Below, piece after piece: positions 22,287 through 33,439 of a stretch of DNA of 64,000 nt (position 1 is its first letter; every line of letters starts with the position of its first letter). This stretch comes from Lunularia cruciata (lineage: Eukaryota; Streptophyta; Marchantiopsida; Lunulariales; Lunulariaceae). The DNA is taken from positions 44,965,473-45,029,472 of the forward strand of contig OX419758.1 in the NCBI GenBank assembly GCA_948567375.1, read 5' to 3'. The translations under genes and the position numbers were made by a program. The notes under the pieces are model-generated. The model had not been told where the DNA came from and did no database searches. It was given only the letters and a program-made list of their open reading frames with translations.

Positions 22287-22421
22287 GCAAGGGAGATTAT
22301 AATTGAACATCTTTGGGTGCCATATTCTTGGGCAGAAAGCAAATTCAGATTGATATTATTAAGATGCATTTTCTGCCCAAGAATATGGCACCCAAAGATG
22401 TCCAATTATAATCTCCCTTGC
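22287..22421. repeat. Near-perfect hairpin, 52-bp arms, 31-nt loop
   Basis: The left arm 22287-22338 starts GCAAGGGAGATTATAATTG and ends TTCTTGGGCAGAAA. The right arm 22370-22421 is its reverse complement with a single mismatch. An RNA from either strand would fold into one long stem. Candidates are a small inverted duplication, a foldback MITE or a young miRNA precursor. Confidence 0.9.
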
Positions 22422-23980
22422 ACCCCGCACTCACTTGCAAAATTCAAAACTAGAGCTTTCAAATGTCAACACATTCCTTGGTAACACTTGATAGGTTTTG
22501 GCACTACTTGATCTTTGGTGTTGACATGCTGCACTCTTACTTAATGGCAATTTTTTGAAACAAGAGCCTAATCCTCCCTGTAAACCCCCTAATTCAAACC
22601 CTTTTGAAAAAATGAAACAAGAAAGAGTCCCATAGAAAAGAGTTGTATGGAGCATTCATTTTCATGACATCTTTTCTTTATGGAGTCCCATAGAATATCT
22701 TATAGAAATTTCCTGTTAAATTTATTCTTGACATTCCCCTACTCTAACATATTCCTATTAAGAAATTCCCATCTACAATCTAGGTCCTATCTAAAACTAT
22801 ATTGTCTGAATTTATAAATATAGATTCAAAAATCCCTACTAGAGAAAGAGAACAATCCTAGGTGTTCAGAGTATAAAAATTATATTCAAAAATAAAGTCT
22901 TATCTTGGTCTAAGTGTTATAATTTGGATTTTACTATAATATTTGTACAATGATTAAAATATATCTTTATTCTACAAGAATGTGCTCTGAAGCTTTTATC
23001 CTCAGCTCCAAATGCAGAGTAAAATATTTTGCGGATGAGTTTATTTATAAATTCATAATATAAAATAGATTTATATGTATATATAAAGCATGGTATCTCT
23101 AGTTAAGTATTTTGTTACAAGTGTTGTTAAGCATTTTGTTACATTGCAGTGTAGCTGGTACTTGTACAATGTATGTTAATAATACCATTTTTGTATCTAT
23201 CATCTTGAAAGAACAAAAAATTCTAAAAGCATTAATATTTTTTGGAAGAAAATATATGTTTTAGACATTCAAAAGATATTCAAGAATGACGTCATTTCTT
23301 AGATCTAAAATACATTCCTTGGAGTATCTAAATGAAAAAATGTGAATAGTATCTCTTTGCTTATTTTTTGAGGTGTAAGGTGGTTGAGTTCATTCCTTGT
23401 CCTAGTCCTTTTGGAACTTTGCTGAAATTAGAAAACTAGAAAATAGAAAATAGAAAATATTTTATTCTGATTTTGTTCATCTATTTTTCTCATCTTCAAT
23501 CTAGAGTTTTTTTATAGTTCAGTTGAATAATTTCTACCAATTTTGTTGTTACGTTCAACATTCCTATATCATAACTTTTGAAATTTCGTAGAACAAAATA
23601 AATATATAAATAAATATGGTTTATAATATAGATTAAGTTACTATCGAGGTTATAGTATCCTTCTTGTTATGTGTGTCAAGTTCTAATTTTACCTTTCAAG
23701 ATCATATGGTACTCCACATTGGAAACTTGTTTCAATGGATAGTGAATTTCAATTTTGCCTCCTCAGGTTCCTGCAGTTATACAATCAAAAATTTCATGGG
23801 TTGGTTTCAAATATTTCTTCTGGGAATTGTGCCAAGAGATACCAGGATAGATGTAAGCAAATTTCAATCATAATTTTTATCATATATTTATTACTCGGTT
23901 CGAACATACCTACGGCAGATCACTTTTAAATGTTCATCCGATTTTAATTGGTTGCTCACCTCAACATTATAAATATATCA
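22422..23980. other. AT-rich spacer; no gene seen
   Basis: No frame longer than 75 codons (22431-22655 minus, 23664-23873 plus) and none recognisable. A short AGAAAATAGAAAATAGAAAA run lies near 23440. Confidence 0.5.
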
Positions 23981-24384
23981 AAGGGAAAGGGAGCCGATCC
24001 GGAGACACCCCCTTAGGTAGGGAGACACCCTTTACGCATACCAATAGGACCGGATTTTAAATAATTGGTTATGAACCGAACGTATATAGTCTTGTGTTCA
24101 TGACTGCAGCCTGGTTACTTGGCAAAGCTTTTCTTCAATTTAGTTCAAATCTTCACATTAAAATTGCTTATGATATATATATGTGTGTGTGTGCAGGATG
24201 TTAATCTAGAAAGCCAAAGCCAAATGAGATATATGAAGAGTCAGTGATATTTCTAAGTTCAACTTGAGAAACAGAATGTAGAAAAAAATATTATTCTTAA
24301 GATTAAGGATTAAAGTTGTCACAAGATTGACAAATGGGTGTCTCTCGCACAAAGAGGGTGTCTCCCAACCGGCTCCCTAGTTAC
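23981..24384. mobile_element. MITE-like element with imperfect terminal inverted repeats
   Basis: The left end (AGGGAGCCGATCC at 23988, then GGAGACACCCC and GGGAGACACCC) is mirrored at the right end (GGGTGTCTC, GGGTGTCTCCC, then CCGGCTCCCT ending 24378). The imperfect inverted termini are about 48 bp, each with two copies of GGAGACACCC. ATATCA occurs at 23975-23980 and 24385-24390 and may be a target duplication, which would set the edges given here. There is no coding capacity, so it would need a transposase from elsewhere. I cannot assign a superfamily. Confidence 0.55.
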
Positions 24385-24562
24385 ATATCATTCTTTAAAG
24401 TTGAAATTAAGAATTAAAACCCCTAATATATCATATCACTAAGAAAGCCGCAAGTAAGCAAATAATGCAGTGACCAAAGATCAATAACCTGAGCTCTCGT
24501 TAACGTCATAATTTCAGAATTTATTAGAGCTGAATCTAACTTAATTGAAGAACAATTTACAA

Positions 24563-24614
24563 ATTTTAGTAATTGTCCCCGCGTGTTATTACACGCGGGG
24601 ACAATTACTAAAAT
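24563..24614. repeat. Perfect 24-bp palindrome with GC core
   Basis: Left arm 24563-24586 and right arm 24591-24614 are exact reverse complements around a TATT loop. The outer part is AT-rich (ATTTTAGTAATTGT), the inner part CCCCGCGTGT. It stands out from its AT-rich surroundings. Confidence 0.9.
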
Positions 24615-24920
24615 CTAGCTAGCTCATCTTAGGATTCTGTCTGCATGTTAATCACACATTTTGCATGAGAACAGTAGAAAAATCCGTGTTGAAAGCTTGA
24701 AGTCCGATAGACTGACCTACAATAAATCAAAGCAAAACAAAACATAAGACACCAAGAAAAAATGTGGTTTGAGAGTAGAAAAAACATGGCATAAAGAACG
24801 AATAGTTCGTTTTATCCTTGATGTGGCCCAAGGAAAACTTCAAAATGAGCACGTAGCTTTTGGTGAGCATGCGAATAGTTTTCAACGGAAAGGAGAAAGC
24901 GACACGTATTGGATAATGGG

Positions 24921-25030
24921 AAAAAGGCGACCGCGTAGGAAAAATCAAGGATGGGAAGACCCCATCAAGCCTTACAAGGGAGAGACAAAAAAGGTAACAT
25001 GGGGCTAAGCCCCAATAGAGTCTGTATGAG
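24921..25030 (+). repeat. Dispersed repeat R, copy 1
   Basis: Best-preserved plus-strand copy of a ~110-bp repeat with the order GGCGACCGCGTAGG, AAGGATGGGAAGACCCCATC, AGCCTTACAAGGGAGAGAC and GGGGCTAAGCCCC. It contains two possible hairpins (GATGGG/CCCATC and GGGGC/GCCCC). By eye it is about 90% identical to the copy at 53357-53461. It reads open through 24769-25008, but the repeat is found in both strands and frames, so I do not call a gene. Confidence 0.85.
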
Positions 25031-25084
25031 AAATCTGCACTACCCCACCTAAGATATCTGAGCTATGCAAGTAATACAGTTGTA
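25031..25084 (+). repeat. Extension of repeat R shared with copy 3
   Basis: The run GAGAAATCTGCACTACC and CACCTAAGATATCTGAGC after copy 1 recurs after copy 3 at about 26388-26430. The family is therefore longer than the ~110-bp core in some copies. Confidence 0.6.
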
Positions 25085-25200
25085 CGGTACACGTATTGGA
25101 TAACAAGAATTGGATAACAAGAATGATAGAAAGACCCCATCAAACCCTACACGGATAAAACTTAACAGGTAAAATGGGGCTAAGGTCCAATAAGAAGAAA
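25085..25200 (+). repeat. Dispersed repeat R, copy 2 (degenerate)
   Basis: It restarts with the same ACACGTATTGGATAA that precedes copy 1 (at 24903), then AGACCCCATCAAACCCTACA and ATGGGGCTAAGGTCC. Copies 1 and 2 form a direct tandem pair. Confidence 0.7.
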
Positions 25201-25970
25201 TGTACATTTTACAATGGCCTACTTGCAGGAGATTATAGTATCTTAATGCTTCTCTTTTTAAAGTATTGCATCAAAAAGGAAAAGAAATAGAAATATATAA
25301 TTAATTTGCGTATAGTAAAAAAAAGCTATAATCTAAGCCGTGATAATCTTATATTACAGAGTAAAACCTCCGAGTGATGACACTTTTTTAAGTGAAATCT
25401 TCCTAGTAAGCATTAGTAACCATTAATCTTCACACAAAATCATTTAGTCTACCATCAATAAACTTATTTAATAGTGCCATCGTCACTAAGAAACAATAAT
25501 GACATAGTAAGAAGGATAAGGATGATTTGACACATTCCTCGTTCATAGAATACTGAGTATACTGTCATACTCGTATTAAACGAGGTCCCGACCCAACACA
25601 AGTTTTCTGGATGTTATGGACTCAAGACTGGTGAACTTTGCTTTACGCATCTTCTTCGCTCCCTTCTATATACTCTTCATTTTGGTTGCTCGGTGATTGT
25701 TTGTTGATTGGTGTTGGGTGCTATTTTTGTGTTTGATAATTTACATAAAGAGGCACCCACCCTGATCTACATCTATTGCAGTGTGTTTTACTAGAACAAG
25801 GAAAAATAAGCGATTAGATCGATTGTTCCAAATGAATTATATATTCAGCTTTTTCTTGACGATTCACTAGGCGACACTCGGACGTGCAACCAGAATCTTC
25901 AATGTTGCTTGCTCATGGGTGACTCCGAGTTGATAGCGGAAATTTAGAACTCTAAAATTCATTTCCATAT
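25201..25970. other. Spacer; no gene seen
   Basis: Mixed-composition sequence with more CpG than the retroelements. No frame or repeat I can name. Confidence 0.4.
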
Positions 25971-26124
25971 CCAAATGGTTGTGCTTCTTTACATCAATAT
26001 ACATTTTTGTAATAATCAAACGTAAAGATAGCACACACCACCAATAGCCAAACAGTTGTGCTTCTTAACATCACCATATATTTATGTAGATAATCAAACA
26101 CAAAGATAGCACCAAACACCAATC
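25971..26124. repeat. Two-unit tandem repeat, period 77 bp
   Basis: Units start at 25971 (CCAAATGGTTGTGCTTCTT) and 26048 (CCAAACAGTTGTGCTTCTT) and share AATCAAACxxAAAGATAGCAC farther on. Confidence 0.7.
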
Positions 26125-26278
26125 ACAGAGCACCCAAAAGGAAGACTAGATAGTGAAAGAGTGAAGAAAATATCTAGAGCAAAGTTCACCTAAGTCAAAA
26201 CATTCAGAAAGTTTCATTATGAGCACTTAAGAAATGTTGTCTTTATTGGGAACAAAAAGGCTACACTTTGAATAAGAA

Positions 26279-26435
26279 AAATTGTGACCACATAGAACAA
26301 ATGAAGGATGGAAAGACCCCATCAAGCCATACAAGGAAGAGACAAAAGAGGTAAAAAGGAGCTAGGTCCCAATTGGATTGATATGAGAAATCTGCCCTAC
26401 CGCACCTAAGATATCCAAGCTATACAAGTTGTAAG
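26279..26435 (+). repeat. Dispersed repeat R, copy 3
   Basis: Contains GAAGGATGGAAAGACCCCAT, CAAGCCATACAAGGAAGAGA and AGGAGCTAGGTCC, then the same extension as copy 1. The GGGGC/GCCCC hairpin is eroded here. Confidence 0.75.
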
Positions 26436-26581
26436 GTCTACAAACTACAAGCATCCAAAAAACCATCATCTAGAGTGATTGCTCTCTTGTGGATTGCACT
26501 AGCCAATGCTCTCTATTAAGCGATGGACATGCTGTCTAAAGTATGCTACAAAGTATGAGACTAAGAGAGATAGTGGTACCC

Positions 26582-26821
26582 CTAGCGTCTAATATGATAA
26601 GCTCTCATGCACTCCCTCGGAAATGTGTCAAATGTAGTGTCCATCACTCCATATACCTTCAAGGCTAGAGGAACAAAGCGGTGACCTTGCTGCATACCCC
26701 TATACTTGGAGACCTTGCGTGTTGCTGCTCTGCTTGCCGCCCATCTAAGAGGATGAGTAATCACTCCTTCCAAAATTGCATCACGCGTAGGGTCTATAAC
26801 CACAACATCTGCCATTGTCAC
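26582..26821 (-). pseudogene. Endonuclease-like protein fragment (possible LINE-type C-terminus)
   Basis: An 80-codon frame reads DVVVIDPTR near its start and HRFVPLALKVYGVMD farther on, with a basic AASRAATRKVSKY between. This D-V-x-x-D-P-T, basic region, F-x-P-L-A-x-E/K-x-x-G order resembles the C-terminal, restriction-endonuclease-like part of some plant non-LTR retroelement or RT-related proteins, recalled from family patterns and not checked by search. The frame is GC-richer than its surroundings. No RT is visible upstream, so if real it is an isolated fragment. Confidence 0.35.
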
Positions 26822-26855
26822 CTAATCATCTCGGACCAAGTATAAGTATGCCTTG

Positions 26856-26884
26856 TCTTTGTAGACATGTCTTGTCTACAAAGA
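26856..26884. repeat. Perfect 12-bp hairpin
   Basis: TCTTTGTAGACA and its exact reverse complement TGTCTACAAAGA are separated by TGTCT. Confidence 0.85.
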
Positions 26885-27115
26885 ATAACAGGTTTTAATA
26901 AGAGGTTGTGCTCTTTCCTCTAGTGTATAATAACCTCTTGATAGTGACATATAATCCTATTACTAGTGTCTAATACTAATGGGAGGTTTTGCACTCTTCT
27001 CTAAAGGGAGTAACATCCTCTTTATAATATATTACTAGTGTATAGTACTAATGGGAGGTTTCACACTCTTCTTTACAGGGAGTAACAACCTCTTTATAAT
27101 GACATCGAACCTTAC
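26885..27115. repeat. Tandem repeat, period ~72 bp, about three units
   Basis: Clear units begin ATTACTAGTGT at 26959 and 27031, each holding TACTAATGGGAGGTTT, CACTCTTCT, GGGAGTAAC and CCTCTTTATAAT. A more decayed unit precedes them from about 26885. Confidence 0.75.
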
Positions 27116-27916
27116 AACCAAGTATAACAGTACTGGGAGGTTCTACTTTGTACTTAAATGATTTCAAATGCTACCAAATATCCTCAAAAAACATGATGTA
27201 TGAACTAGCACTACAACTACATAGTACTTATTTAAGAGCAATATCTCCATTGATATAGTGATGAAACCAAAAAATAGTATTCCACAATAAGTTTGGAAGT
27301 ATAAAATACTTCTTCATAACAACTACATCAATAACTGAAACATCTAATTGTTTATACCTAAGGTTGTTGTTCTTTGACTTTCTTCTTAGTGATGAAATAA
27401 GTACTAGCAAACAGAAGTTTCCTTGGTGATCCTTATATACATATACAAATTGAGCATGAAATGTTGAGTGTTTGTTTGGCGAGCACTTCCCAAAATAGGA
27501 AAGTGTACATAAGAAGATAATGTGATGGTATCTTGTAGATTATCTTTTGAAATTGTAGTTTGTCTAGTTATAATTATAAAATAATATTTTATAAAGAAAA
27601 ATATCTATTAAAATATATATATAGAAATAAGGTATGAAGGTATTTTCATACAAATATTTTAAAGATTTTATAAATTGCAATAATATATTCTTTCACTTTG
27701 GAGGGATTGAATGTGTCCCATTCAATCCTACTAAGTTCATCATTATCTTAAAATACTTTCAAACTAGTACTTTCAATGAACTAAGCATCACCTCCATCTT
27801 CTTTAGTATTTTCCACTTTCTACTCTCATTCTATTTAACCTATGATGTTTGCTTTGGTACATGTGAATTCCTAATTACCTAATGGAATAAAGATATTCCC
27901 TACTATCTAAGTATTT
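27116..27916. other. AT-rich spacer up to element 2; no gene seen
   Basis: An 82-codon plus frame (27634-27882) is rich in Phe, Ile and Tyr, as random AT-rich sequence gives. Nothing recognisable. Confidence 0.45.
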
Positions 27917-28423
27917 GGTAGTGTCACGACCCACTTTGTTATAAGCCCCCATTTTTTGTTGTTTTTTAATGTAAATAGTCCAAACCAAACGTTTGGAGGT
28001 GTCATTTGCAGGAGGTGTCGATTCATAGGAGGTTCTACTCTTACAACACAAAGATTTTGGGTACCTTAACTTAATAGACTCTGCATGCCTGCCCAACAAA
28101 AATGGGAATGGACTCATTTGTGCTCGGATCCTTTTTTTTCCATTCTATCAGGCTTTACAACAAGGATTCCCCAACAAAAAGAGCCACCACACTACAAGCA
28201 AACCTTGACTTCACAAGTTTTTGTGGAATGATGGGAGCCGTAATAACTTTTTGACAAATGCAAAAGTCATACAATTTTTTCTCTCATTTCAAGAACATGC
28301 AAAAAGATGCATATGCCGCCAAAGAACCATTGGTGACCATTCCACGCCCAATTGCATGCGTGCAATTGTGACCTTTCACCAACTACTACAGTGGAAGAAG
28401 GATAGATCCCACACCAATGGGTT

Positions 28424-28430
28424 TATAAAA
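28424..28430 (+). promoter_or_regulatory. TATA box upstream of the LTR-borne frame, element 2
   Basis: TATAAAA in the context GGGTTTATAAAAGGGCCC lies 500 bp into the LTR and about 130 bp before the accessory frame. LTR-3 has an equivalent TATAAAAGGCCGGCC. Confidence 0.6.
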
Positions 28431-28560
28431 GGGCCCAATCCAATGTGCAAGGCAAACCTTTTAATATTTTTCAATTTTCCTTTTCACTTTTCCCTTTTCA
28501 CTTTTCACTTTTCACTTTTCACTTTTCCCCTTTCTTTTGTATTTCTTGCATTTCTCTCTC

Positions 28561-31500
28561 CATGACAACCATCTCTTTTGACATCATGCCAGAATTTCCA
28601 GAGTAGACTATTGAATTTTTCAACAATGTCAAGAGCTTGGGATGTGAAAGCAAATTGGGGATTGCACTTTTGTGAAAATTCAAATATTCAATCATGACAA
28701 GATGAATACCCAAAGGAGGGGTAAAGCAAAGCAAAAAGAGGTGAGGCAATGGAAATCTTGAGAAAACCTCTCAAGATTTCTGAGTGGGGATTATACTATC
28801 AAACCAACTACATCAAGGAAAGAAAGATGGAATTCTTACTGTGGGATTGCGATCTTGTTGATGGGGCCATGTTGTAGGAAATTTGCAATAATGCAAAGAA
28901 TTTGAGTGGGAATTGTTACAAGGATGTCCCATGATATGGACAAAGGACCACTGGTAGCATGTATTGGATGAGGATTGCTCCTCTTTTGGGGAAGTTCATA
29001 TTGATACCCCACATGGCAAACCCAACAAACAAATGATGCATATAATTGATGACTTGTCTGGTGGGGAAAATCTACAAATAGGTAAAAGATTGAAGACACA
29101 AAGGACCCATTTTAATGCACTATCACCAAAATGATAATGTGGTTGTTTTGTTCAAAACAAAAAAGCTATGTCAATCAAAACCAGGCTATCTTCTCTTCCA
29201 ACTTGTACACCGGAAAAAGCCGATTAGTTGGACAAGGATGTTTTGAGAGTGAGTCATCAAGCTGCTAGAAAACATGACTGAAGGTTTTTTCACTATTTTG
29301 GTCTCCTTTATTATTCATTTCTACATTGGTATAAACTCCTTAATGGATGAAGAGAATGAGAAGTTTCCATCCCACCTGCATCATCCAAATTACTTCCGTG
29401 AGAACTCCAACTTGTCGAAGGAGATCACCAAGTCCCACAAAGCATATGAAGAATATGCCTTGAGTGGAAAATTTTCATGAGTGGTAGAGATAAACAATTC
29501 CATCATGATTTGATGAAAGACACCGGTGGCTCAAGCAAAGGTTCAAGCTTCCAAGAAACAAAAATGAGCTAGAACCTTCATCAAAAATAGCATGAGTAAA
29601 ACCACATCATTAAAATCAACTCAAAATGATGTCCATCATCAAGAAAGAGACCATCCAATGAACAAGTTGTGAGTATGAAGTTGGGGAGTGAGGAATCCTT
29701 CACACAAATTTTGTATCTTGTAGAGGACAAAGGCAAAGAAGGCCCAAACAACAAAGCATAATTGTTGCTCCAACTTAGTGACAATGAATTGATTCCAATG
29801 GGGAAGGAGATGATGCCAACTTTGGAACCCCTCCTAACCATTGCCACTTTGTTAAATTTTGGTTCCCAACAAGGAAAAAACTTCATGTTACAAAAATAAT
29901 TGTATACAAACAAAACAAACTTACCCGCTGTTAGATTTTTTCAAGGACACAAATGACAACGAGGTAGAGATAACACACCAAGGTCTGTAACACCCATATG
30001 TGCATGTGTGTGGTATTGTGATATTTAACTTGGTATTACAAGTACTTAAGAGATATTATTTATATAGAGATAAAGGATGGTTCTGTATTAGTCATGGTTA
30101 GCTAAAGTTAGTCATAGCTAGGATAGAGGGGACCTTACTTTAGAGGAAGTAGAAAAGATGAGCACCACTATTTTGGATTTTAGTGTGTTGACTTGGTATT
30201 ATTCCTAGGTGTTTGGCTTTGAGGAAAAAGTTGAGAACTCTTGGGCCCGCAAGCCTTTTTGTTTTGGATTCTTCTTTAGTCCAAGGATAGCCCATGTGAA
30301 GGAATCCTTGACTTAATGGTTGGATCAAGATAAGACCACATGCTTAGGGGAATATGCCCATGTGAATGGATATTCCTTTCTACTTTTTGACTTTACTTGA
30401 CTTTTAGTCTAGTAACTTGAGTTACTACGGTAATTAGTAACTTTGGTACGTAACTATTTCACAAGTATATAAACAAGGGGTGAAGAGGTACTCATCATCC
30501 TTTCATTTGCAATTATCTCTCTCTCATTGAGTTCTCTAGTGAGCAATGTCTTGAGTCTTGGAGTGTTAGCCTTGGAGGAGTATGATGGAGTTCGGGTTCT
30601 TTGCCTTCTTAGTCCATGGTGCGCTACCATAATAGCCATCAGAGGTTCATCCTGACTGAGAGACAGGCCGGCTCACAGGTCTGACAACCCCCAAGAAACA
30701 AACTCTTCTGTCTCCAAGACATGAAGGACTAGTAGATGGAGATGATGTCATTGCCAACACCACTCCCCCAACAAATGATAAAAAAGTGTGCAAGAACAAA
30801 GAACTAGCCCTGGCTCACAAACAAATAATGCAACCATCCCAAGCCATGACAAGAATCATGCATCTAAAATGAAGAAGGCCTTATGAAGACAATTGGGCAA
30901 GGATGGAAATTCTTTGCCTTGGCTTATAGTAGCATACACCGTCCACAAAGTGACACCGGTGATGAAAGGATTGGAAGAGCTTCTGCAAATATACCAAAGG
31001 TCAGATCCAAACCTAAAGGAACAAGCGGCTCTCATCTATCACTTGCATCATTGAGTCCAAACCCAACGGAATAAAAAGAACAAGGAAAGTTAAAAGTGCT
31101 TGGACAAGTTCCAAAGGGAGGAACTAAAACAGCAAGAGGAGTACAAAAAATTAATCCATGGCCTGAAGAAGAAGGTTGACAACTATAGGCTGCAAGTCTC
31201 TCACCAACAAACTCAACATGAGAAAGATATACAAAATTGGGAGGATAAACTCATTGTACTACAAAGCAAGTTAGAAATGACCTAGGCGGAAGCAAAGGCA
31301 ATGGAGATGCAATATGACAATTTGAAGCCATTGACTGACCTCTTCATCTCCAACCTACCTACCAACCTAAAATGGCAACAAGAAAAGGTGTTGGAACTAG
31401 ACAAGTAGATTTATTAGGAGATGACTAAAGAGTTGAGCACCAATAGAACCAAGATAGTCAACAAAGGATATGGGCTCCCCACCATTATAGGTCACGCAAC

Positions 31501-31950
31501 CACACAAATACTAAGTCAGTTGGAACACATGGACAACAAAATATCCCAAAAAAAGGCAAAGGACTTGCACAATAAAATTGATGCAATGGAATGGAAGTCA
31601 TACTAAGCAAATGAGCAACTCAAATTGTTGTCAAAAACTCCCAAGCCACACAAATGCCAAGTTCAAGGAGACCAAGTCTAGCTTCAAACAAATTATGGAG
31701 AGTTATTGAAAGGAGCTCTTGGACCTTGTTTGCATCTCCCAAGGAGTTGAGAGTTCAACCCAAGTCCCACTTGCTCCACCTATTGGAAAATAATGACATG
31801 AGTCTCTTCTTACAAAGATGGTTCCAGTCATTTTCATTGCCTAACAAGAATACTTCTTTTTCTACATGGCAACAACAACAAAAAATTTTTAGCCTTAGCA
31901 AGTTTGTAGATGTACGTAATGTGTAAATAGGTAACTTGGCCCAACTTATA
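28561..31950 (+). pseudogene. LTR-borne accessory protein frame of element 2 (decayed, unknown function)
   Basis: This is the same protein family as in element 1's LTR. Block A (28750-29050) reads YIKERKMEFL, VDGAM, DVPMIWTKDHW and VHIDT in two frames, and aligns with LTR-3 at 59500-59730. Block B (29287-29391) reads IIHFYIGINSL then DEENEKFPSHLHH. A basic linker, interrupted by the solo LTR, follows. Block C (30920-31000) reads PVMKGLEELLQIYQ and aligns with LTR-3 near 58210-58300. The C-terminal part (open 31100-31285, 31421-31606) is Lys/Glu/Gln-rich and heptad-like. No catalytic motif or membrane segment is visible. Several stops and the insertion inactivate it. Confidence 0.65.
29986..30677 (+). 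mobile_element. Solo LTR (692 bp), TSD GGTC
   Basis: It begins TGTAACACCCATATG, ends GGCTCACA and is flanked by GGTC on both sides (29982-29985 and 30678-30681). No internal sequence follows, so it is a solo LTR left by recombination between two LTRs. A promoter-like TATATAAAC lies near 30473-30482. The same LTR in the opposite direction is at 5044-5717. It sits inside the accessory frame of element 2. Confidence 0.85.
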
Positions 31951-32018
31951 TGTAGTATTAGCCTGTTCAAGGTAGACAATCCCTATCTTAGTTGATTACA
32001 TCCATGGGTACTTGCAAA

Positions 32019-32219
32019 GTTTCTTGGTTAGCTTGGCTTGCACTCTAAGAAAGTGGCTTTTAGGAAGTTTCTTGAGAAGCTTCTCAAGAGCCTTGTATGT
32101 TCCTTATAAATACAAAAACCCAAGCTCATACTAGAAATTCAGAGCTTTCATTTAAGAGTCACAATGTGATCTTCCGCTCCAATCTTCCATTCTCTTATTT
32201 CTCTCCTCACTCTTTTACA
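32019..32219 (+). repeat. 5' LTR of element 3 (5'-truncated)
   Basis: It matches the 3' LTR from GCTTGCACTCTAAG onward, including CTTCTTGAGAAGCTTCTCAAG, a TATAAATAC box at about 32107-32115, and the end CTTTTACA at 32219. The first part of the LTR is missing. Confidence 0.75.
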
Positions 32220-32220
32220 T

Positions 32221-32232
32221 TGGTCTTAGAGC
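32221..32232 (+). promoter_or_regulatory. Primer binding site of element 3 (initiator-Met type)
   Basis: TGGTCTTAGAGC lies one base after the LTR end and matches TGGTATCAGAGC at 10 of 12 positions. Confidence 0.8.
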
Positions 32233-32499
32233 AAGAATGGGATGGATAGAATTTATGGACCACCAAATCTATTTCTGAAAAGCCATTGGGGTGTTTGTAT
32301 CCATGTACTAACCATCATCATCTCACGCTTTGGGCAAAATTTTCTAAATGTGATTACCTTGTTTGATGAACCATTGGTACTTCATTTTGTAACTTATGGA
32401 CAAGGGTGGATGTGTTGCATCTACACATTTATGTGTTAACTTAGATAAATTGTAGGTAGTTTGATAGAGCAGTAATCATGGCGGCAATGACTAAAGTTA

Positions 32500-33410
32500 T
32501 CATTGTTATGCAGCAAAAATCAAACACCTTACTCAATTGTTGGAAGAACAAGACCATCAACAACAAGAACATGTACGAGAGGGCACCATTTTGAGCAAGA
32601 GAGAGTACTTCTGATTTCCAAAGCCAAAAGTATTTGAAGGCAAGAGTCTCTTATGCATAGTGGAGAATTTTGTATTTGACTATGAATGTTATTTTGAAGC
32701 TACAAATCTTGATGATGAACGGAGATGAATGTTCTTGGCTTCAAGCCAATTGGATGGAGTGGCCAGACTATGGTGGCGGATCTAAGTGAAGCAAGCTAAA
32801 TGAAAATATGTTGCACTAGTCTCAACATGAGAAGAATTCAAGAGTGCAATAATTGAGCAGTTCCAAGCAATAAATCCTGCATAGGCCATAGAAGATAGAT
32901 TGGCAAAGTTGAAGTAGATTGGTTTTGTAAGAAGCTATATCACTCAATTCCAAAATACCATAATGCAAATTCTAGATATGCTAGAAGGTGAAGCTTTGGA
33001 TCAATTTATGAGGGGTTTAAAGTCTCACTCACTAAATTAGAACTGATCATGTAGGAGCCCAAACACATGGAAGAAGCCATGAAGTTGGTTAAGTGCTTTG
33101 ATTCCTTGGTTGTGACAACTTGGTCTTGACCTTGACCTTCACGAAACCTGCCAACACACTACACACGGGTGGAGGAGCTTGCATCAATGGAGATTGATGC
33201 CATCCAACAAAGATCACTTAGCATAGTAGATAAGGAAAGACTACAACAAAATGGTAGTTGCTTTTATTGTTGTCAAATTGGACATTGAATTGCTAAATGT
33301 CTACTCAAGAATAAATGATCCCAACAAATTGCCCAAATGGAGTTTGTGGAACATGGTGATCAAGGAAACAAAGAATCCTTGTAGGAGAATTTAAGCCACC
33401 TACTCGGAAC
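32500..33410 (+). pseudogene. Element 3 gag (decayed)
   Basis: The frame reads KPKVFEGKSLL, then FVFDYECYFEATN and LDGVARLWWRI, the standard chromovirus capsid order ending in Trp-Trp. At 33259-33300 a zinc knuckle CFYCCQIGH, stop, IAKC keeps the C-x2-C-x4-H-x4-C spacing. Several stops interrupt the frame. Gag forms the particle that houses reverse transcription. Confidence 0.8.
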
Positions 33411-33439
33411 TTGATAAGTTCTAATGGTATTATGCAAGT

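Noticed and set aside
24769-25008. A 79-codon plus frame
   Set aside because: Most of it is dispersed repeat R, which occurs in both orientations and several frames elsewhere in the window.
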